NCBI GenBank assembly: GCA_012840085.1
Contig: DUMB01000030.1
Location: forward strand, 1 to 64,000
Direction of reading: 5' to 3'
Origin: Clostridiaceae bacterium
GTDB lineage: Bacteria; Bacillota; Clostridia; Acetivibrionales; DUMB01
DNA length: 64,000 bases
The notes under the pieces are model-generated. The model made no database searches, was not told where the DNA came from, and saw only the letters and a list, made by a program, of their open reading frames with translations. Positions 1 through 8,604 of the stretch are shown here, piece after piece. Each line of letters begins with the position of its first letter. The first letter of the stretch is position 1. A program made the translations under genes and the position numbers.

Positions 1-124
1 ACATTTTTCTGGGATTACTACAAAACCGTAACGGCGTAAACTTGGGAACCGCCTAGTACGGGACCGTAGGCTAGGTGGTGTGAGAGGTCGGTAGGTGAAT
101 TAATCACCTACCTCCTACTCGATT
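1..124 (+). mobile_element. 3' end of a group II intron (domains V and VI), cut by the window edge
   Basis: Positions 49-78 fold as a domain V hairpin: an 8-bp lower stem (49-56 with 71-78, one G-U pair), a two-base bulge at 69-70, and a 4-bp upper stem (57-60 with 65-68) closed by the tetraloop GGAC. A second hairpin, 90-98 with 104-112, is the expected domain VI, followed by CCTACTCGATT, the usual 3' terminus of bacterial introns of this type. A reading frame open from base 1 stops at 37-39, just before domain V, as expected for the intron-encoded reverse transcriptase, but too little is present to identify it. The 3' splice site is probably at about 123-124. The intron lies just past the 3' end of the convergent DUF89 gene. 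Confidence 0.8.
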
Positions 125-143
125 ATACAGCAGAGTTAAATAA

Positions 144-1001
144 TTATCTTGTGAAAAATACAGAATCTCCAAGATTTACACCGCTTTTTTCTGCAACATA
201 GTCACATTTGGCTTTCAACATGAAGAATACCCTGCCTTTTGCCATTTCTTCATGCTCCAGGGACTCAAAATTTGCCTGGCCTTTTGATATTACAACTTCT
301 GCGTTCCGGAGAATGTCAAGGAATCCGGCAGGAAGAATGTCTAAGCATGTGCCCAGGTAATTGGTGCCGTTTGTAATGACATTTGCCACTTTATCCATGC
401 CAACATAGACTGCGTCTTCCATAGTGGCATCATTTAATATAGGTCCGTCTTTAACCACATAGGTTACATTTTTACCCATTGCTGAAAGCTCTTCAACCAG
501 AATTTTGTCAAACACAATTTCTCCTGCATTGTCGCCTAGGTACAGGACATTATTTGCAGTCTCCAATTTGCGAATAAACTTATCGTAATGATCTATTGCA
601 AAACCGAATTTAAGAACTTTGCTTAATTCCTTCTCAACGTCGAAATTCCTTTGAGGCCCAAGATCAATTATGTTTCCGGCGGCAGATATTTTTAAAGCTT
701 CATGCAGCCTGTCCTCTGCGGTATTTAAGTAATTCTTCAGTTGTGGATACAGAGAAAGTGCCAAATCATTGGATTGCTTTTTAACTTCCCTGTACGGGTC
801 GTCAACCTTAATGAGCTCATAGGTTTTTAAAAGGATTTTTGTTGAATTAAAAGCTGGTGTCTCTTTTCTGTCATATTGCTTGACGTCGTCCATAAGTTGA
901 TAAAGAATCTTATGCTGGGTATCTTCATCAACTTTTGCCAGTGCCATACATGTAACAGCCTGTTTAAAATAACAGTAAACACAATCTATTCTGCAATTCA
1001 T
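144..1001 (-). CDS. DUF89 / ARMT1-like domain protein (putative metal-dependent phosphatase)
   Basis: A 285-residue protein of the DUF89 family, whose characterised members are metal-dependent phosphatases that remove damaged phosphometabolites. The family's metal-site motifs are visible: GDNAGE at 156-161, a DGPILND block at 185-191, and KGQANFE at 240-246. A cysteine cluster (C3, C7, C10) is at the N-terminus, typical of the archaeal/clostridial subgroup. The ATG is preceded by GGAGG at good spacing. The gene stands alone, transcribed leftward toward the group II intron. The natural substrate cannot be told from sequence. Confidence 0.85.
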   Translation of the reverse strand: MNCRIDCVYCYFKQAVTCMALAKVDEDTQHKILYQLMDDVKQYDRKETPAFNSTKILLKTYELIKVDDPYREVKKQSNDLALSLYPQLKNYLNTAEDRLHEALKISAAGNIIDLGPQRNFDVEKELSKVLKFGFAIDHYDKFIRKLETANNVLYLGDNAGEIVFDKILVEELSAMGKNVTYVVKDGPILNDATMEDAVYVGMDKVANVITNGTNYLGTCLDILPAGFLDILRNAEVVISKGQANFESLEHEEMAKGRVFFMLKAKCDYVAEKSGVNLGDSVFFTR

Positions 1002-1261
1002 TTCTTTTCCTCCATAAACTAGTGCTAATATGCTAAAATGAATATTTCATATGGTATTTTACGCTATTCTGATTTACACACAAAAGGATTATATCACGTT
1101 CTTATAATTGATTACAACTGATTAACAAGGGAATAACTTGGTGTAAAACTGCCACAGGCAATTTTGATAAAAAAATGTTGTATTATCTTATAATCGATCT
1201 TGAAAAACTAAAAGCCGGTAAAATCCCAAAGCAATTTGACAATGTGCAAAATGGCTTTTCA

Positions 1262-1290
1262 TTTACAGAACAATATATTTATGTTATAAT
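1262..1290 (+). promoter_or_regulatory. Sigma-A-type promoter
   Basis: TTTACA at 1262-1267 and TATAAT at 1285-1290, separated by 17 bases. It points to the small gene at 1441, giving a leader of about 140 bases. The rest of the 1002-1440 gap is AT-rich and shows nothing else I can support. Confidence 0.7.
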
Positions 1291-1440
1291 ATGCTTGAAA
1301 TTGCAAATTCTATTTATAATTCCTTAGTTAAAACATATTTTTTTGATGCATTTAATGCAGATAACGTGATTACACATTACTTGTAAATGATATGTACATT
1401 AATATATATTATTTTATTATTTTTTAGGGAGTGTTTTTAA

Positions 1441-1770
1441 ATGGCAGAAAGCAAGAAGAAAGCAGAAAGCAAACAGAAAAAAGTAATAACGGACATTGAT
1501 GTTAAACGTAAAGCTACAAAGTTGGTTGTAGCGCACCTTAAGAAAAAAATATCTAGAGACTTTATCGGTTCCGAGAGCATCAATGAATGGATAGCTGAGA
1601 TGGAAGAACTTCTTGAAAAACCTGAATTCGAAATGGCAGAATATTTTGCCATGAGAAAAAGACTGAATGAATTAATCGAACGAGTTTTGGATGAGGAAAT
1701 ACGGTTTAAGCTGAGAGATTCCTGGTACAGCTTAGGAAAAGCACTTGATAAAAAAGTAAAAGTAAACTAA
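1441..1770 (+). CDS. Conserved-looking small helical protein, unknown function
   Basis: A 109-residue, highly charged protein. The first 45 residues are Lys-rich (pI clearly basic); residues 45-100 look alpha-helical with alternating acidic and hydrophobic positions. No signal peptide, membrane segment or known motif is recognised. The start is supported by AGGGAG nine bases upstream and by a near-consensus promoter at 1262-1290. It stands alone. The last codons (AAAAAAGTAAAAGTA) are echoed just past the stop, the beginning of a short degenerate repeat. Its function is unknown to me. Confidence 0.7.
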   Translation: MAESKKKAESKQKKVITDIDVKRKATKLVVAHLKKKISRDFIGSESINEWIAEMEELLEKPEFEMAEYFAMRKRLNELIERVLDEEIRFKLRDSWYSLGKALDKKVKVN

Positions 1771-1799
1771 AAAAGTAAGAGTAATTTAAATCAGATACC

Positions 1800-1843
1800 A
1801 TACATACAAACAACCTGGCGTATGCTGGGTTGTTTGTATGTAT
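1800..1843. repeat. Long perfect hairpin (16-bp stem)
   Basis: Arms 1800-1815 and 1828-1843 are perfectly complementary around a 12-base loop. There is no immediate T-run, so it is not a classical intrinsic terminator, but its place after the 109-residue gene suggests transcript termination or 3'-end protection. Confidence 0.75.
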
Positions 1844-1864
1844 TGGCATGCTTAACTTATCTGC

Positions 1865-1988
1865 TTTTCATAAATTATCTACCTTTTTTTAAAATTATCT
1901 ACTTTTTAAAATTATCTACCTTTTCAGAAATTATCTATTTTCTTATTAAATTATATACCTTCCCAGAAATCATTTACTTTCTCAGAAA
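1865..1988 (-). repeat. Degenerate ~19-bp tandem repeat anchored in the 3' end of the HD-domain gene
   Basis: Read on the minus strand, about seven units resembling TTTCTGAGAAAGTAAATGA follow each other. The first unit contains the final codons Phe-Leu-Arg-Lys and the stop of the HD gene; later units drift (TTTCTGGGAAGGTATATAA and similar) but each keeps a TAA or TGA near its end. Confidence 0.75.
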
Positions 1989-2567
1989 GCCTTTTTGTAT
2001 TGAATCTTCAACGATTTCTGTTACAAACTCCCATAGCGTGGGAGCATTTTTTTGAATAATGTTGTTTCTCTTCAGGACCTTTTCACTTGTAACTCCAGGC
2101 TTTTGCCAGGTATGCCCCTTTGTATTATAGTTCAGAATTAACGGCTGTAGTCTGTCAAGACAAGCTGCAAAGCGTGCTTCAGGGGTTTCCTGTTCTTCAA
2201 ATTCACGCCATAGGTTCCAAATTTCCTGTGCCTGATCGGGTGGCAGAATATTAAACAATCTGTTTGCCGCCTTTATTTCCCGTTCTTCTTTATCCTCATA
2301 TCCTTTCTCGTCATAGCAAAAAGTGTCTCCGGCATCAATTTCTACAAGGTCATGTATAAGAGTCATTTTGATAACTTTTAAAATATCCAAATCCTTTTCG
2401 TTGGCATATTCTGAAAGCAACATAGCCATTATGGCCAAATGCCATGAGTGCTCCGCATCATTTTCGTTTCTTTTAGTCCCAATAACAACGTTTTGTCTGA
2501 AAACTTGTTTTGCTTTATCAATTTCTATAATAAATTCAATTTGCTTCAGCAATCTTTCATTATCCAA
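1974..2567 (-). CDS. HD-domain hydrolase of the YfbR/HDDC2 type
   Basis: A 197-residue soluble protein with the metal-binding HD-domain signature: His in EHSWH (residues 39-43), the His-Asp pair in IHDLVE, and a later Asp in CLDRLQ. Known relatives such as YfbR and HDDC2 dephosphorylate deoxynucleoside 5'-monophosphates, so that is the best guess for activity. The start is a TTG at 2565-2567, chosen because GGAGGG lies seven bases upstream and no ATG fits. It is monocistronic. A degenerate tandem repeat begins inside its last codons. Confidence 0.85.
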   Translation of the reverse strand: MDNERLLKQIEFIIEIDKAKQVFRQNVVIGTKRNENDAEHSWHLAIMAMLLSEYANEKDLDILKVIKMTLIHDLVEIDAGDTFCYDEKGYEDKEEREIKAANRLFNILPPDQAQEIWNLWREFEEQETPEARFAACLDRLQPLILNYNTKGHTWQKPGVTSEKVLKRNNIIQKNAPTLWEFVTEIVEDSIQKGFLRK

Positions 2568-2814
2568 ATTAAACCCTCCAAATTGCAGCGTTTTATTTAA
2601 TATGTTATAGCTTATAACACCTTATTTAACATATTATAGCCTTTCCGGAATTTAAAATCAATTAATGGATTCCAGCTTATGGTGTCTTATAGCTGAGCAT
2701 GTGGAAATATTATACAAATTTTGGGAAATGATATAGCATAATTATTAACAAATAGTTTTACTGTCTGATTAACATAAGTAAGCCTATATTTGAAGCACCA
2801 AGGGGTGGTAATAA

Positions 2815-3018
2815 ATGATGCTTCTGAGTCAGAACATTATTAACAATTCATATGATGGAGTTACTGAAAAAATAAAGCAAGACCTCATTTTAAAACTAAA
2901 AGAAAAGGGGATTCACGTATCTGACATACTGATAGATATGGATTCAGACAATATAAATATGAAAGTATGTATATCTTCGCTGCTTAATCAGTGGAATTTC
3001 CGGCAATCCACCGATTAA
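2815..3018 (+). CDS. Small hypothetical protein, possibly expressed
   Basis: A 67-residue frame starting at an ATG with AGGGGTGG seven bases upstream. Residues 15-55 have a plausible pattern of helix followed by beta strands, but I recognise no family. The final codons fall inside a strong hairpin (2979-3023), so the C-terminus may be fortuitous or the hairpin may act as its terminator. The upstream gap (2571-2814) contains a short near-repeat of TTATTTAA-type sequence and no other signal. Treat as uncertain. Confidence 0.4.
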   Translation: MMLLSQNIINNSYDGVTEKIKQDLILKLKEKGIHVSDILIDMDSDNINMKVCISSLLNQWNFRQSTD

Positions 3019-3023
3019 GCAGC
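2979..3023. repeat. Strong hairpin over the end of the 67-residue frame
   Basis: Arms 2979-2989 plus 2991-2995 pair with 3007-3011 plus 3013-3023 (16 bp with one mismatch), around an 11-base loop. No T-run follows. It could be a terminator-like structure between this small frame and the convergent argH. Confidence 0.7.
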
Positions 3024-3051
3024 TTGTAGGTACTTATTTATAAATATTTAT

Positions 3052-3165
3052 TAGTGTTAATTAATAAATGTTTATTTACACATGTCCATTTGCAAATGTA
3101 TACTTTCACATGTTTAATTACAAATGTTTCATTTACAAATGTTTATCTTTAAATGTGCCTGTTTT
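3052..3165. repeat. AT-rich degenerate tandem repeat downstream of argH
   Basis: Repeated variants of AAACATTTGTAAATG (read on the minus strand), about 15 bases each, fill the gap between the small frame at 2815 and the end of argH. No intrinsic terminator for argH is evident. Confidence 0.6.
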
Positions 3166-3192
3166 TCTTTATAAATTTTTTTATAAATTATT

Positions 3193-4590
3193 TCAAAAAT
3201 CAATTTTTTCCTTTGTAAATTCACTAAGCACTTTTTTGGCGTTTTGTATAGAAACGCTTACGCTGGGAATAGAAGGCCCTCCTGGGATATTTCTGTCTGA
3301 CACGCATTTTTCCAGGCTGATCTGTTGATATATATCTTCTCCGATCACTTCTGAAAATTGTTTAAACTCCTCCATTGAGAGGTCTTCTAAAGCCTTGTCA
3401 TTTTCTATGCAATAAAGTACCATTTTGCCTACTATCTCATGAGCATTTCTGAAAGCTATACCTTTTTTGGTAAGATAATCTGCCACATCGGTAGCATTGG
3501 TGAAACCGCCCTTGGCAGCCTGGTACATATTTTCCTTGCGCACTTTCGTTGTAGAAAGCATGCCGGTGAAAACCGGGAGGCACATTTTAACGGTATCAAT
3601 ACTGTCAAATATTGCTTCCTTATCTTCCTGCATGTCTTTATTGTATGCAAGCGGCAAAGACTTCATAACTGTAAGCAATGATATCAGGTTTCCATAAACT
3701 CTGCCGGTTTTTCCCCGTACAAGTTCTGCCACGTCAGGGTTCTTCTTCTGAGGCATTATGCTGCTGCCGGTGCTGTATGCATCGTCCAGTTCAATAAAGG
3801 AGAACTCGTGGGAAGACCACAGAATTATTTCCTCACTGAACCTGCTCAGATGCATCATAAGTATTGACATGCACGAAGCAAGCTCAATTGCAAAATCCCT
3901 GTCACTTACTCCATCCAGACTGTTTTCGGTGATGGAGGGAAAATTCAGTTCCTTTGCAACCATATACCTGTCAAGGGGATAGGTTGTACCAGCAAGTGCG
4001 CCGGACCCCAGAGGCATTACATTTATCCGTTTGTAGCAGTCAGACAGCCGCTCATGATCTCTTTTGAACATTTGAAAGTATGCCATAAGATGGTGAGCAA
4101 AAGTAATCGGCTGTGCCCGCTGAAGATGGGTGTAGCCCGGCATTATCGTATCAAGATGGTTTTCAGCCAGATTGACCAGGGTTTCCATTAATGCAAGGAG
4201 CATTGATTTAATCTCATTTATTTCATCTCTGAGATACATTCTGATATCCAGTGCAACCTGATCATTCCTGCTTCTGCCTGTATGGAGCTTTTTCCCTGTA
4301 TCGCCTATCCTGGATATAAGTATTTTTTCTATATTCATGTGTATATCTTCAGCGTCCACTTCAAATTCTACAGAACCGTTTTCTATGTCTGTCAATATCT
4401 CTTTCAAAGTACTCTGAATGAGCTCAGATTCATGCTGAGGTATAATTCCGCAAGCTCCGAGCATTTTGGCGTGGGCGATACTTCCGATTATATCCTGTTT
4501 GTACAGGCGACAGTCAAACTTGATGGATGAATTAAAATCATCCACATTTTTGTCAGTACTTTTTGTAAATCTGCCTCCCCATAGTTTCAC
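3193..4590 (-). CDS. argH: Argininosuccinate lyase
   Basis: Splits argininosuccinate into arginine and fumarate, the last step of arginine synthesis, in the cytoplasm as a homotetramer. At 465 residues it has normal family length. The fumarase/aspartase-superfamily signature [11 protein letters not shown] is at 275-285 (catalytic Ser in the mobile loop), with HTGRSRNDQ at 103-111 and THLQRAQP at 154-161. The start is a GTG at 4588-4590 with GAGGTGA upstream. It is the second gene of a leftward argG-argH operon, nine bases after argG, so the two are almost certainly co-transcribed under ArgR-type control. Confidence 0.97.
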   Translation of the reverse strand: MKLWGGRFTKSTDKNVDDFNSSIKFDCRLYKQDIIGSIAHAKMLGACGIIPQHESELIQSTLKEILTDIENGSVEFEVDAEDIHMNIEKILISRIGDTGKKLHTGRSRNDQVALDIRMYLRDEINEIKSMLLALMETLVNLAENHLDTIMPGYTHLQRAQPITFAHHLMAYFQMFKRDHERLSDCYKRINVMPLGSGALAGTTYPLDRYMVAKELNFPSITENSLDGVSDRDFAIELASCMSILMMHLSRFSEEIILWSSHEFSFIELDDAYSTGSSIMPQKKNPDVAELVRGKTGRVYGNLISLLTVMKSLPLAYNKDMQEDKEAIFDSIDTVKMCLPVFTGMLSTTKVRKENMYQAAKGGFTNATDVADYLTKKGIAFRNAHEIVGKMVLYCIENDKALEDLSMEEFKQFSEVIGEDIYQQISLEKCVSDRNIPGGPSIPSVSVSIQNAKKVLSEFTKEKIDF

Positions 4591-4599
4591 AGTATCACC

Positions 4600-5832
4600 T
4601 CAAACATTATTCTTATCTTTGCTGCTGTTTTTCTCAAGCATAAGAGCTCTGACCTTCAAAGGAAGACCAAACAGGTTGATGAAACCCTCAGCATCTTTCT
4701 GATTGTAAACGGCATCACGGCCGAATGTAGACAGTTCCTCGCTATAGAGGGAGTAATCCGATTTGGCTCCGGCAGGCATGCAGTTGCCTTTGTAAAGTTT
4801 CATTCTTACAGTACCTGTTACTGTTTCCTGCGTAACATCAACAAATGCAGAGATGGCTTCGCGCAGCGGAGTATACCACTGGCCATAGTAAACCAGCTCG
4901 GCAAACCTCTGGGCAACGATATCCTTATAATGCAGTGTATCCCTGTCAAGGCAGAGCAGTTCAAGCTCTCTGTGGGCTGCATACAGTATTGTGCCACCGG
5001 GAGTCTCATAAACACCGCGGGATTTCATACCGACAAGCCTGTTCTCAACCATATCTACTATACCTATTCCATTTTCTCCTCCTAATTTATTAAGAACCTC
5101 TATAAGCTGAACAGGGTTGTATTCTACGCCATTAACCTTCTTTGGAATACCTTTTTCAAAGTAAATTTCAACATATGTTGGTTTGTCCGGCGCTTTTTCA
5201 GGAGGAACCATAAGCTTCAAAAGATTATCATATTTTGGCTCGTTCCAGGGGTCTTCCAGGTCGGAACCTTCATGGCTCAAATGCCAGAGGTTTCTGTCCA
5301 TGCTGTAATTATCTTTTTTGGTTACTGGGATGGGTATATTGCGCTGCTGAGCATAATCTATTGCATCTTCCCTTGATTTTATATCCCAGATTCTCCAGGG
5401 AGCAATTATTTTCAGATGTGGCGCAAGAGCCTTTATTGTCAGCTCAAACCTTACCTGGTCATTTCCTTTTCCTGTGGCTCCATGTGCAATTGCAACAGCG
5501 CCTTCCTTTTCAGCAATTTCAACCAGCCTTTTTGCTATAATAGGCCTTGCAAATGAAGTCCCGAGCAGGTATTTTCCTTCATATACCGCACCTGCTTTAA
5601 GTGTTGGATAAATAAAGTCAGTTACGAATTCCTCTTTGAGGTCTTCTATATATATTTTGCTTGCCCCTGTTTTTATGGCTTTTTCCTTCAGGGGATTAAG
5701 CTCATCACCCTGTCCTACATCAGCGGCTACAGCTATAACTTCATAATCGTAATTTTCTTTCAACCAGGGTATTATTATGGATGTATCAAGGCCACCCGAA
5801 TAGGCAAGAATAACTTTTTCCTTTTGACTCAT
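4600..5832 (-). CDS. argG: Argininosuccinate synthase
   Basis: Condenses citrulline and aspartate with ATP to argininosuccinate. The PP-loop ATP-binding motif AYSGGLDTS is at 10-18, and the 410-residue length matches the family. ATG start with GGAGG eight bases upstream. It heads the argG-argH operon and is driven by a strong promoter at 5941-5969 that carries two ArgR-like boxes, so expression is probably repressed by arginine. Confidence 0.97.
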   Translation of the reverse strand: MSQKEKVILAYSGGLDTSIIIPWLKENYDYEVIAVAADVGQGDELNPLKEKAIKTGASKIYIEDLKEEFVTDFIYPTLKAGAVYEGKYLLGTSFARPIIAKRLVEIAEKEGAVAIAHGATGKGNDQVRFELTIKALAPHLKIIAPWRIWDIKSREDAIDYAQQRNIPIPVTKKDNYSMDRNLWHLSHEGSDLEDPWNEPKYDNLLKLMVPPEKAPDKPTYVEIYFEKGIPKKVNGVEYNPVQLIEVLNKLGGENGIGIVDMVENRLVGMKSRGVYETPGGTILYAAHRELELLCLDRDTLHYKDIVAQRFAELVYYGQWYTPLREAISAFVDVTQETVTGTVRMKLYKGNCMPAGAKSDYSLYSEELSTFGRDAVYNQKDAEGFINLFGLPLKVRALMLEKNSSKDKNNV

Positions 5833-5924
5833 ATAAATACCTCCAATAATATGGTAATATAGTAAATAAGGCAGCGGATAATAAATAAAAATACTTATGT
5901 AAAGTGTTTTGCATCCGCTTTCTG

Positions 5925-5969
5925 TGAATAATTATTTATTATTATACATTGTAATGTATATTTATGCAA
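5925..5969 (-). promoter_or_regulatory. argG promoter with two ArgR-type (ARG box) operators
   Basis: On the minus strand, TTGCAT (5964-5969) and TATAAT (5941-5946) are 17 bases apart. The sequence TGTATATTTATGCA (5955-5968) fits the ARG-box pattern TGNAT-N4-ATNCA and overlaps the -35 and spacer. A second, weaker box, TGAATAATTATTTA (5925-5938), lies just past the -10. Overlap with the promoter core suggests repression. The rest of 5833-6127 is AT-rich spacer plus the short repeat at 6056. Confidence 0.75.
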
Positions 5970-6055
5970 TACCAATATTTATTTTATTTTTAAAATGAAT
6001 TTTTAACTTATATTAATTTTTATGCATATTAATTTTTGCGCGCTGAAGCAGTGAG

Positions 6056-6078
6056 TTAACTTGTTGTGCCTAAGTTAA
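6056..6078. repeat. Short copy (A) of the TTAACTTGTTGTGC repeat family
   Basis: TTAACTTGTTGTGCC followed directly by TAAGTTAA: a minimal version whose outer 7 bases form an inverted repeat. It lies 50 bases upstream of ruvC. Fuller copies occur at 16774, 30957, 53481 and 58319. Confidence 0.65.
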
Positions 6079-6130
6079 TAAATATGCTGCTGTAGTTCTA
6101 TTAAATTACAGACTGAGTGGGGGCAACGTG

Positions 6131-6628
6131 ATGATTATTATGGGTATTGACCCGGGATTTGCAATTACGGGTTATGGTGTAGTAAAATATGAGGGGAACA
6201 AATTTTCGGTAATAGATTACGGGTCAGTGACAACAAAGGCATCAATGCCTTTTCCCGACAGGCTGCTGTTACTGGACAGACGTCTCGAGGAGCTTATAAA
6301 AATGCACAAGCCGTCTGTAGTAGCAGTTGAAGAGCTGTTCTTCAATAAAAATATAAAGACGGCAATTTATGCAGCCCATGGAAGAGGCATAGCCCTGGTG
6401 TGTGCCGCAAGGTGCGGAATTGAAGTTGCTGAATATACACCGCTGCAGGTAAAGCAAGCTATTGTCGGATATGGAAGGGCGGAAAAATCACAGGTGCAGC
6501 AGATGGTGAAGATGATACTCAACCTGCCTGAGATACCAAAGCCTGATGATGTTGCAGACGCACTTGCAGTTGCAATCTGCTATGGACATTCATGCAAGAT
6601 GGCCGCTATTGAGAGGAAATACCGGTAA
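6131..6628 (+). CDS. ruvC: Crossover junction endodeoxyribonuclease RuvC
   Basis: Holliday-junction resolvase. The four acidic catalytic residues are in place: D7 in GIDPG, E67 in the VEEL strand, and D140 and D143 in the PDDVADA helix, numbering from the ATG at 6131. A GTG lies one codon earlier (6128), but the GGGGG ribosome-binding stretch is better spaced for the ATG. About 165 residues, normal length. First gene of ruvC-ruvA-ruvB, with gaps of 25 and 15 bases, so one operon. No clear SOS box is seen upstream. Confidence 0.95.
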   Translation: MIIMGIDPGFAITGYGVVKYEGNKFSVIDYGSVTTKASMPFPDRLLLLDRRLEELIKMHKPSVVAVEELFFNKNIKTAIYAAHGRGIALVCAARCGIEVAEYTPLQVKQAIVGYGRAEKSQVQQMVKMILNLPEIPKPDDVADALAVAICYGHSCKMAAIERKYR

Positions 6629-6653
6629 TTGACTGACAGAGAGGTGTAATAAT

Positions 6654-7262
6654 ATGTTTGCATATATAAAAGGAAAGCTCACATACAAGTATAATGATTA
6701 TATAGTGGTTGAGACAGGCGGGGTTGGATATATGGTTTTCACACCGCTTTCAACCATCCAATGCATCGGGAATGTCGGGGATGAAGTAACTGTATTCACA
6801 TATTTGCATGTGAGAGAAGATGCGATAGTTCTTTATGGATTTGCCACTCCTGATGAACTAAGTATGTTTGAGCTTCTGATTTCAGTATCGGGTATTGGAC
6901 CTAAAGCTGCAATCTCTCTGATATCATCCATATCTCCGTCAAAATTTGCACTTGCCGTAATCACAGATGATGTCAGAGCATTGACTAATGCTCCCGGAAT
7001 TGGTAAAAAGACAGCTCTGAGGATAATTCTTGAACTGAAAGATAAGATCAAGAACGAAACATTTATTGCAGGAGATAAGGGAATAGAAAAAGAATCCGAA
7101 GTCATCAGTCAGGACAATAAATGGTCCGAAGCTGTGAGTGCACTTATGGTACTTGGATATACCGCATCAGAGGCAAACAAAGCTGTTTCGGATGTGTATT
7201 CTGAAGATATGGATGTTGAAACCATAATTAAAAATGCTTTAAAGAAAATAGCCGGAAGGTAA
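6654..7262 (+). CDS. ruvA: Holliday junction branch migration protein RuvA
   Basis: A 202-residue DNA-binding subunit that holds the four-way junction for RuvB. Residues 1-60 form the OB-fold domain, about 65-140 carry two helix-hairpin-helix motifs (SGIGPKAA and PGIGKKTA), and the C-terminal domain III (about 155-200) contacts RuvB. ATG with AGAGGTG upstream. Middle gene of the ruv operon. Confidence 0.96.
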   Translation: MFAYIKGKLTYKYNDYIVVETGGVGYMVFTPLSTIQCIGNVGDEVTVFTYLHVREDAIVLYGFATPDELSMFELLISVSGIGPKAAISLISSISPSKFALAVITDDVRALTNAPGIGKKTALRIILELKDKIKNETFIAGDKGIEKESEVISQDNKWSEAVSALMVLGYTASEANKAVSDVYSEDMDVETIIKNALKKIAGR

Positions 7263-7277
7263 TGGGGATGAAAAACA

Positions 7278-8273
7278 ATGGATGAAGAAAGACTTGTTGA
7301 TTGTAAAATTAGCATTGAAGACTACGATGAGACCAGCCTGCGACCGAGGAAACTGTCGGAATACATTGGCCAGACCAAGGTCAAGGAAAATCTGATGGTT
7401 TTTATTGAGGCTGCTAAGAAAAGAAATGAAGCCCTGGATCATGTACTCTTATATGGTCCTCCCGGACTTGGGAAGACAACCCTTGCAGGCATTATAGCAT
7501 CAGAGATGGGAGTGAATTTAAGAGTTACGTCAGGACCTGCAATTGAAAAGCCTGGTGATCTTGCTGCAATACTCACCAACCTTGGGAATTATGACGTCCT
7601 TTTTATTGATGAAATACACAGGTTGAACAGAAGTGTGGAGGAAATACTCTATCCTGCAATGGAAGATTATGCGCTTGATATAATTATAGGAAAAGGACCA
7701 AGTGCGCGTTCAATCAGGCTTGACCTTCCAAAGTTTACTCTTGTGGGGGCAACGACAAGGGCGGGGCTTCTGACATCACCCTTAAGAGACAGGTTTGGAG
7801 TTATAAACAGGCTGGAGTTGTATACTACAGAGGAACTTACGGCAATAGTCAAGCGTTCTGCAGGTATACTTAGCATAGAAGTAAATGATGACGCGGCATG
7901 TGAAATAGCCAAGCGCTCCAGGGGAACTCCCAGAGTTGCCAACAGGCTGCTCAAAAGAGTAAGAGATTTTGCGCAGGTAAAAGCTAATGGTATTATAGAC
8001 CTAAATGTAGCGAAGATGGCACTGAATGCGCTGGAGGTTGATGAAATAGGGCTGGACGGTGTAGACAGGAATATGCTGATGAGCATAATTGATAAGTTTG
8101 CAGGCGGGCCTGTGGGGCTTGAGACTCTTGCAGCTTCCATAGGAGAGGAAGCAGATACTATCGAGGATGTATATGAGCCCTTCCTTTTGCAATTGGGATT
8201 CATATGCAAGACACCAAGGGGAAGAGTTGCAACCAAACTGGCATATGAACATTTAGGACTCAGATATGAGTGA
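7278..8273 (+). CDS. ruvB: Holliday junction ATP-dependent helicase RuvB
   Basis: AAA+ hexameric motor for branch migration. Walker A GPPGLGKT is at 60-67, Walker B DEIH at 111-114, the sensor-1 region GATTRAG at about 158-164, and the C-terminal winged-helix domain spans about 255-330. 331 residues, typical length. Last gene of the ruv operon, followed by a strong hairpin at 8380. Confidence 0.97.
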   Translation: MDEERLVDCKISIEDYDETSLRPRKLSEYIGQTKVKENLMVFIEAAKKRNEALDHVLLYGPPGLGKTTLAGIIASEMGVNLRVTSGPAIEKPGDLAAILTNLGNYDVLFIDEIHRLNRSVEEILYPAMEDYALDIIIGKGPSARSIRLDLPKFTLVGATTRAGLLTSPLRDRFGVINRLELYTTEELTAIVKRSAGILSIEVNDDAACEIAKRSRGTPRVANRLLKRVRDFAQVKANGIIDLNVAKMALNALEVDEIGLDGVDRNMLMSIIDKFAGGPVGLETLAASIGEEADTIEDVYEPFLLQLGFICKTPRGRVATKLAYEHLGLRYE

Positions 8274-8379
8274 GAAAGATATAAATCCATATGATAGAGA
8301 TATGAACTAAAAAAATGGAAACCGGAGACCCGGTGACCGGATGTAGAAAGCCAATTAGGCGGGACATTAAATAAGCAGA

Positions 8380-8440
8380 TAGGGACATTCCTTTAGGAAT
8401 AAGGCATACACCTTGTTCAGAAAAGGAGTGTCCCTTTTCT
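8380..8440 (+). terminator. Hairpin terminator after ruvCAB
   Basis: AGGGACATTCCTTT (8381-8394) pairs with AAAGGAGTGTCCCT (8422-8435) with one mismatch, followed by TTTCTTATT. The remaining bases to 8604 are AT-rich; a TATAAT-like hexamer near 8516 lacks a convincing -35. Confidence 0.75.
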
Positions 8441-8604
8441 TATTACACAACTATTACAAATAGGTTAAAATAAGATGAAATTATAGGAAGAACCCGCCAA
8501 AATGTCGAAATTTATATTATAATTATTCATGGGAAAATACAAATTTTGCACCAGTATAAAATATATAACAAATTTACAGAAGAAAAAAGGGAGGCAGGAT
8601 TTTG

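Noticed and set aside
1822..2055. Plus-strand 77-codon hydrophobic frame
   Set aside because: It reads through the degenerate tandem repeat and the antisense of the HD gene; no ribosome-binding site.
6056..6127. SOS (LexA) box ahead of ruvCAB
   Set aside because: No match to CGAAC-N4-GTTCG was found; only the TTAAC repeat is present.
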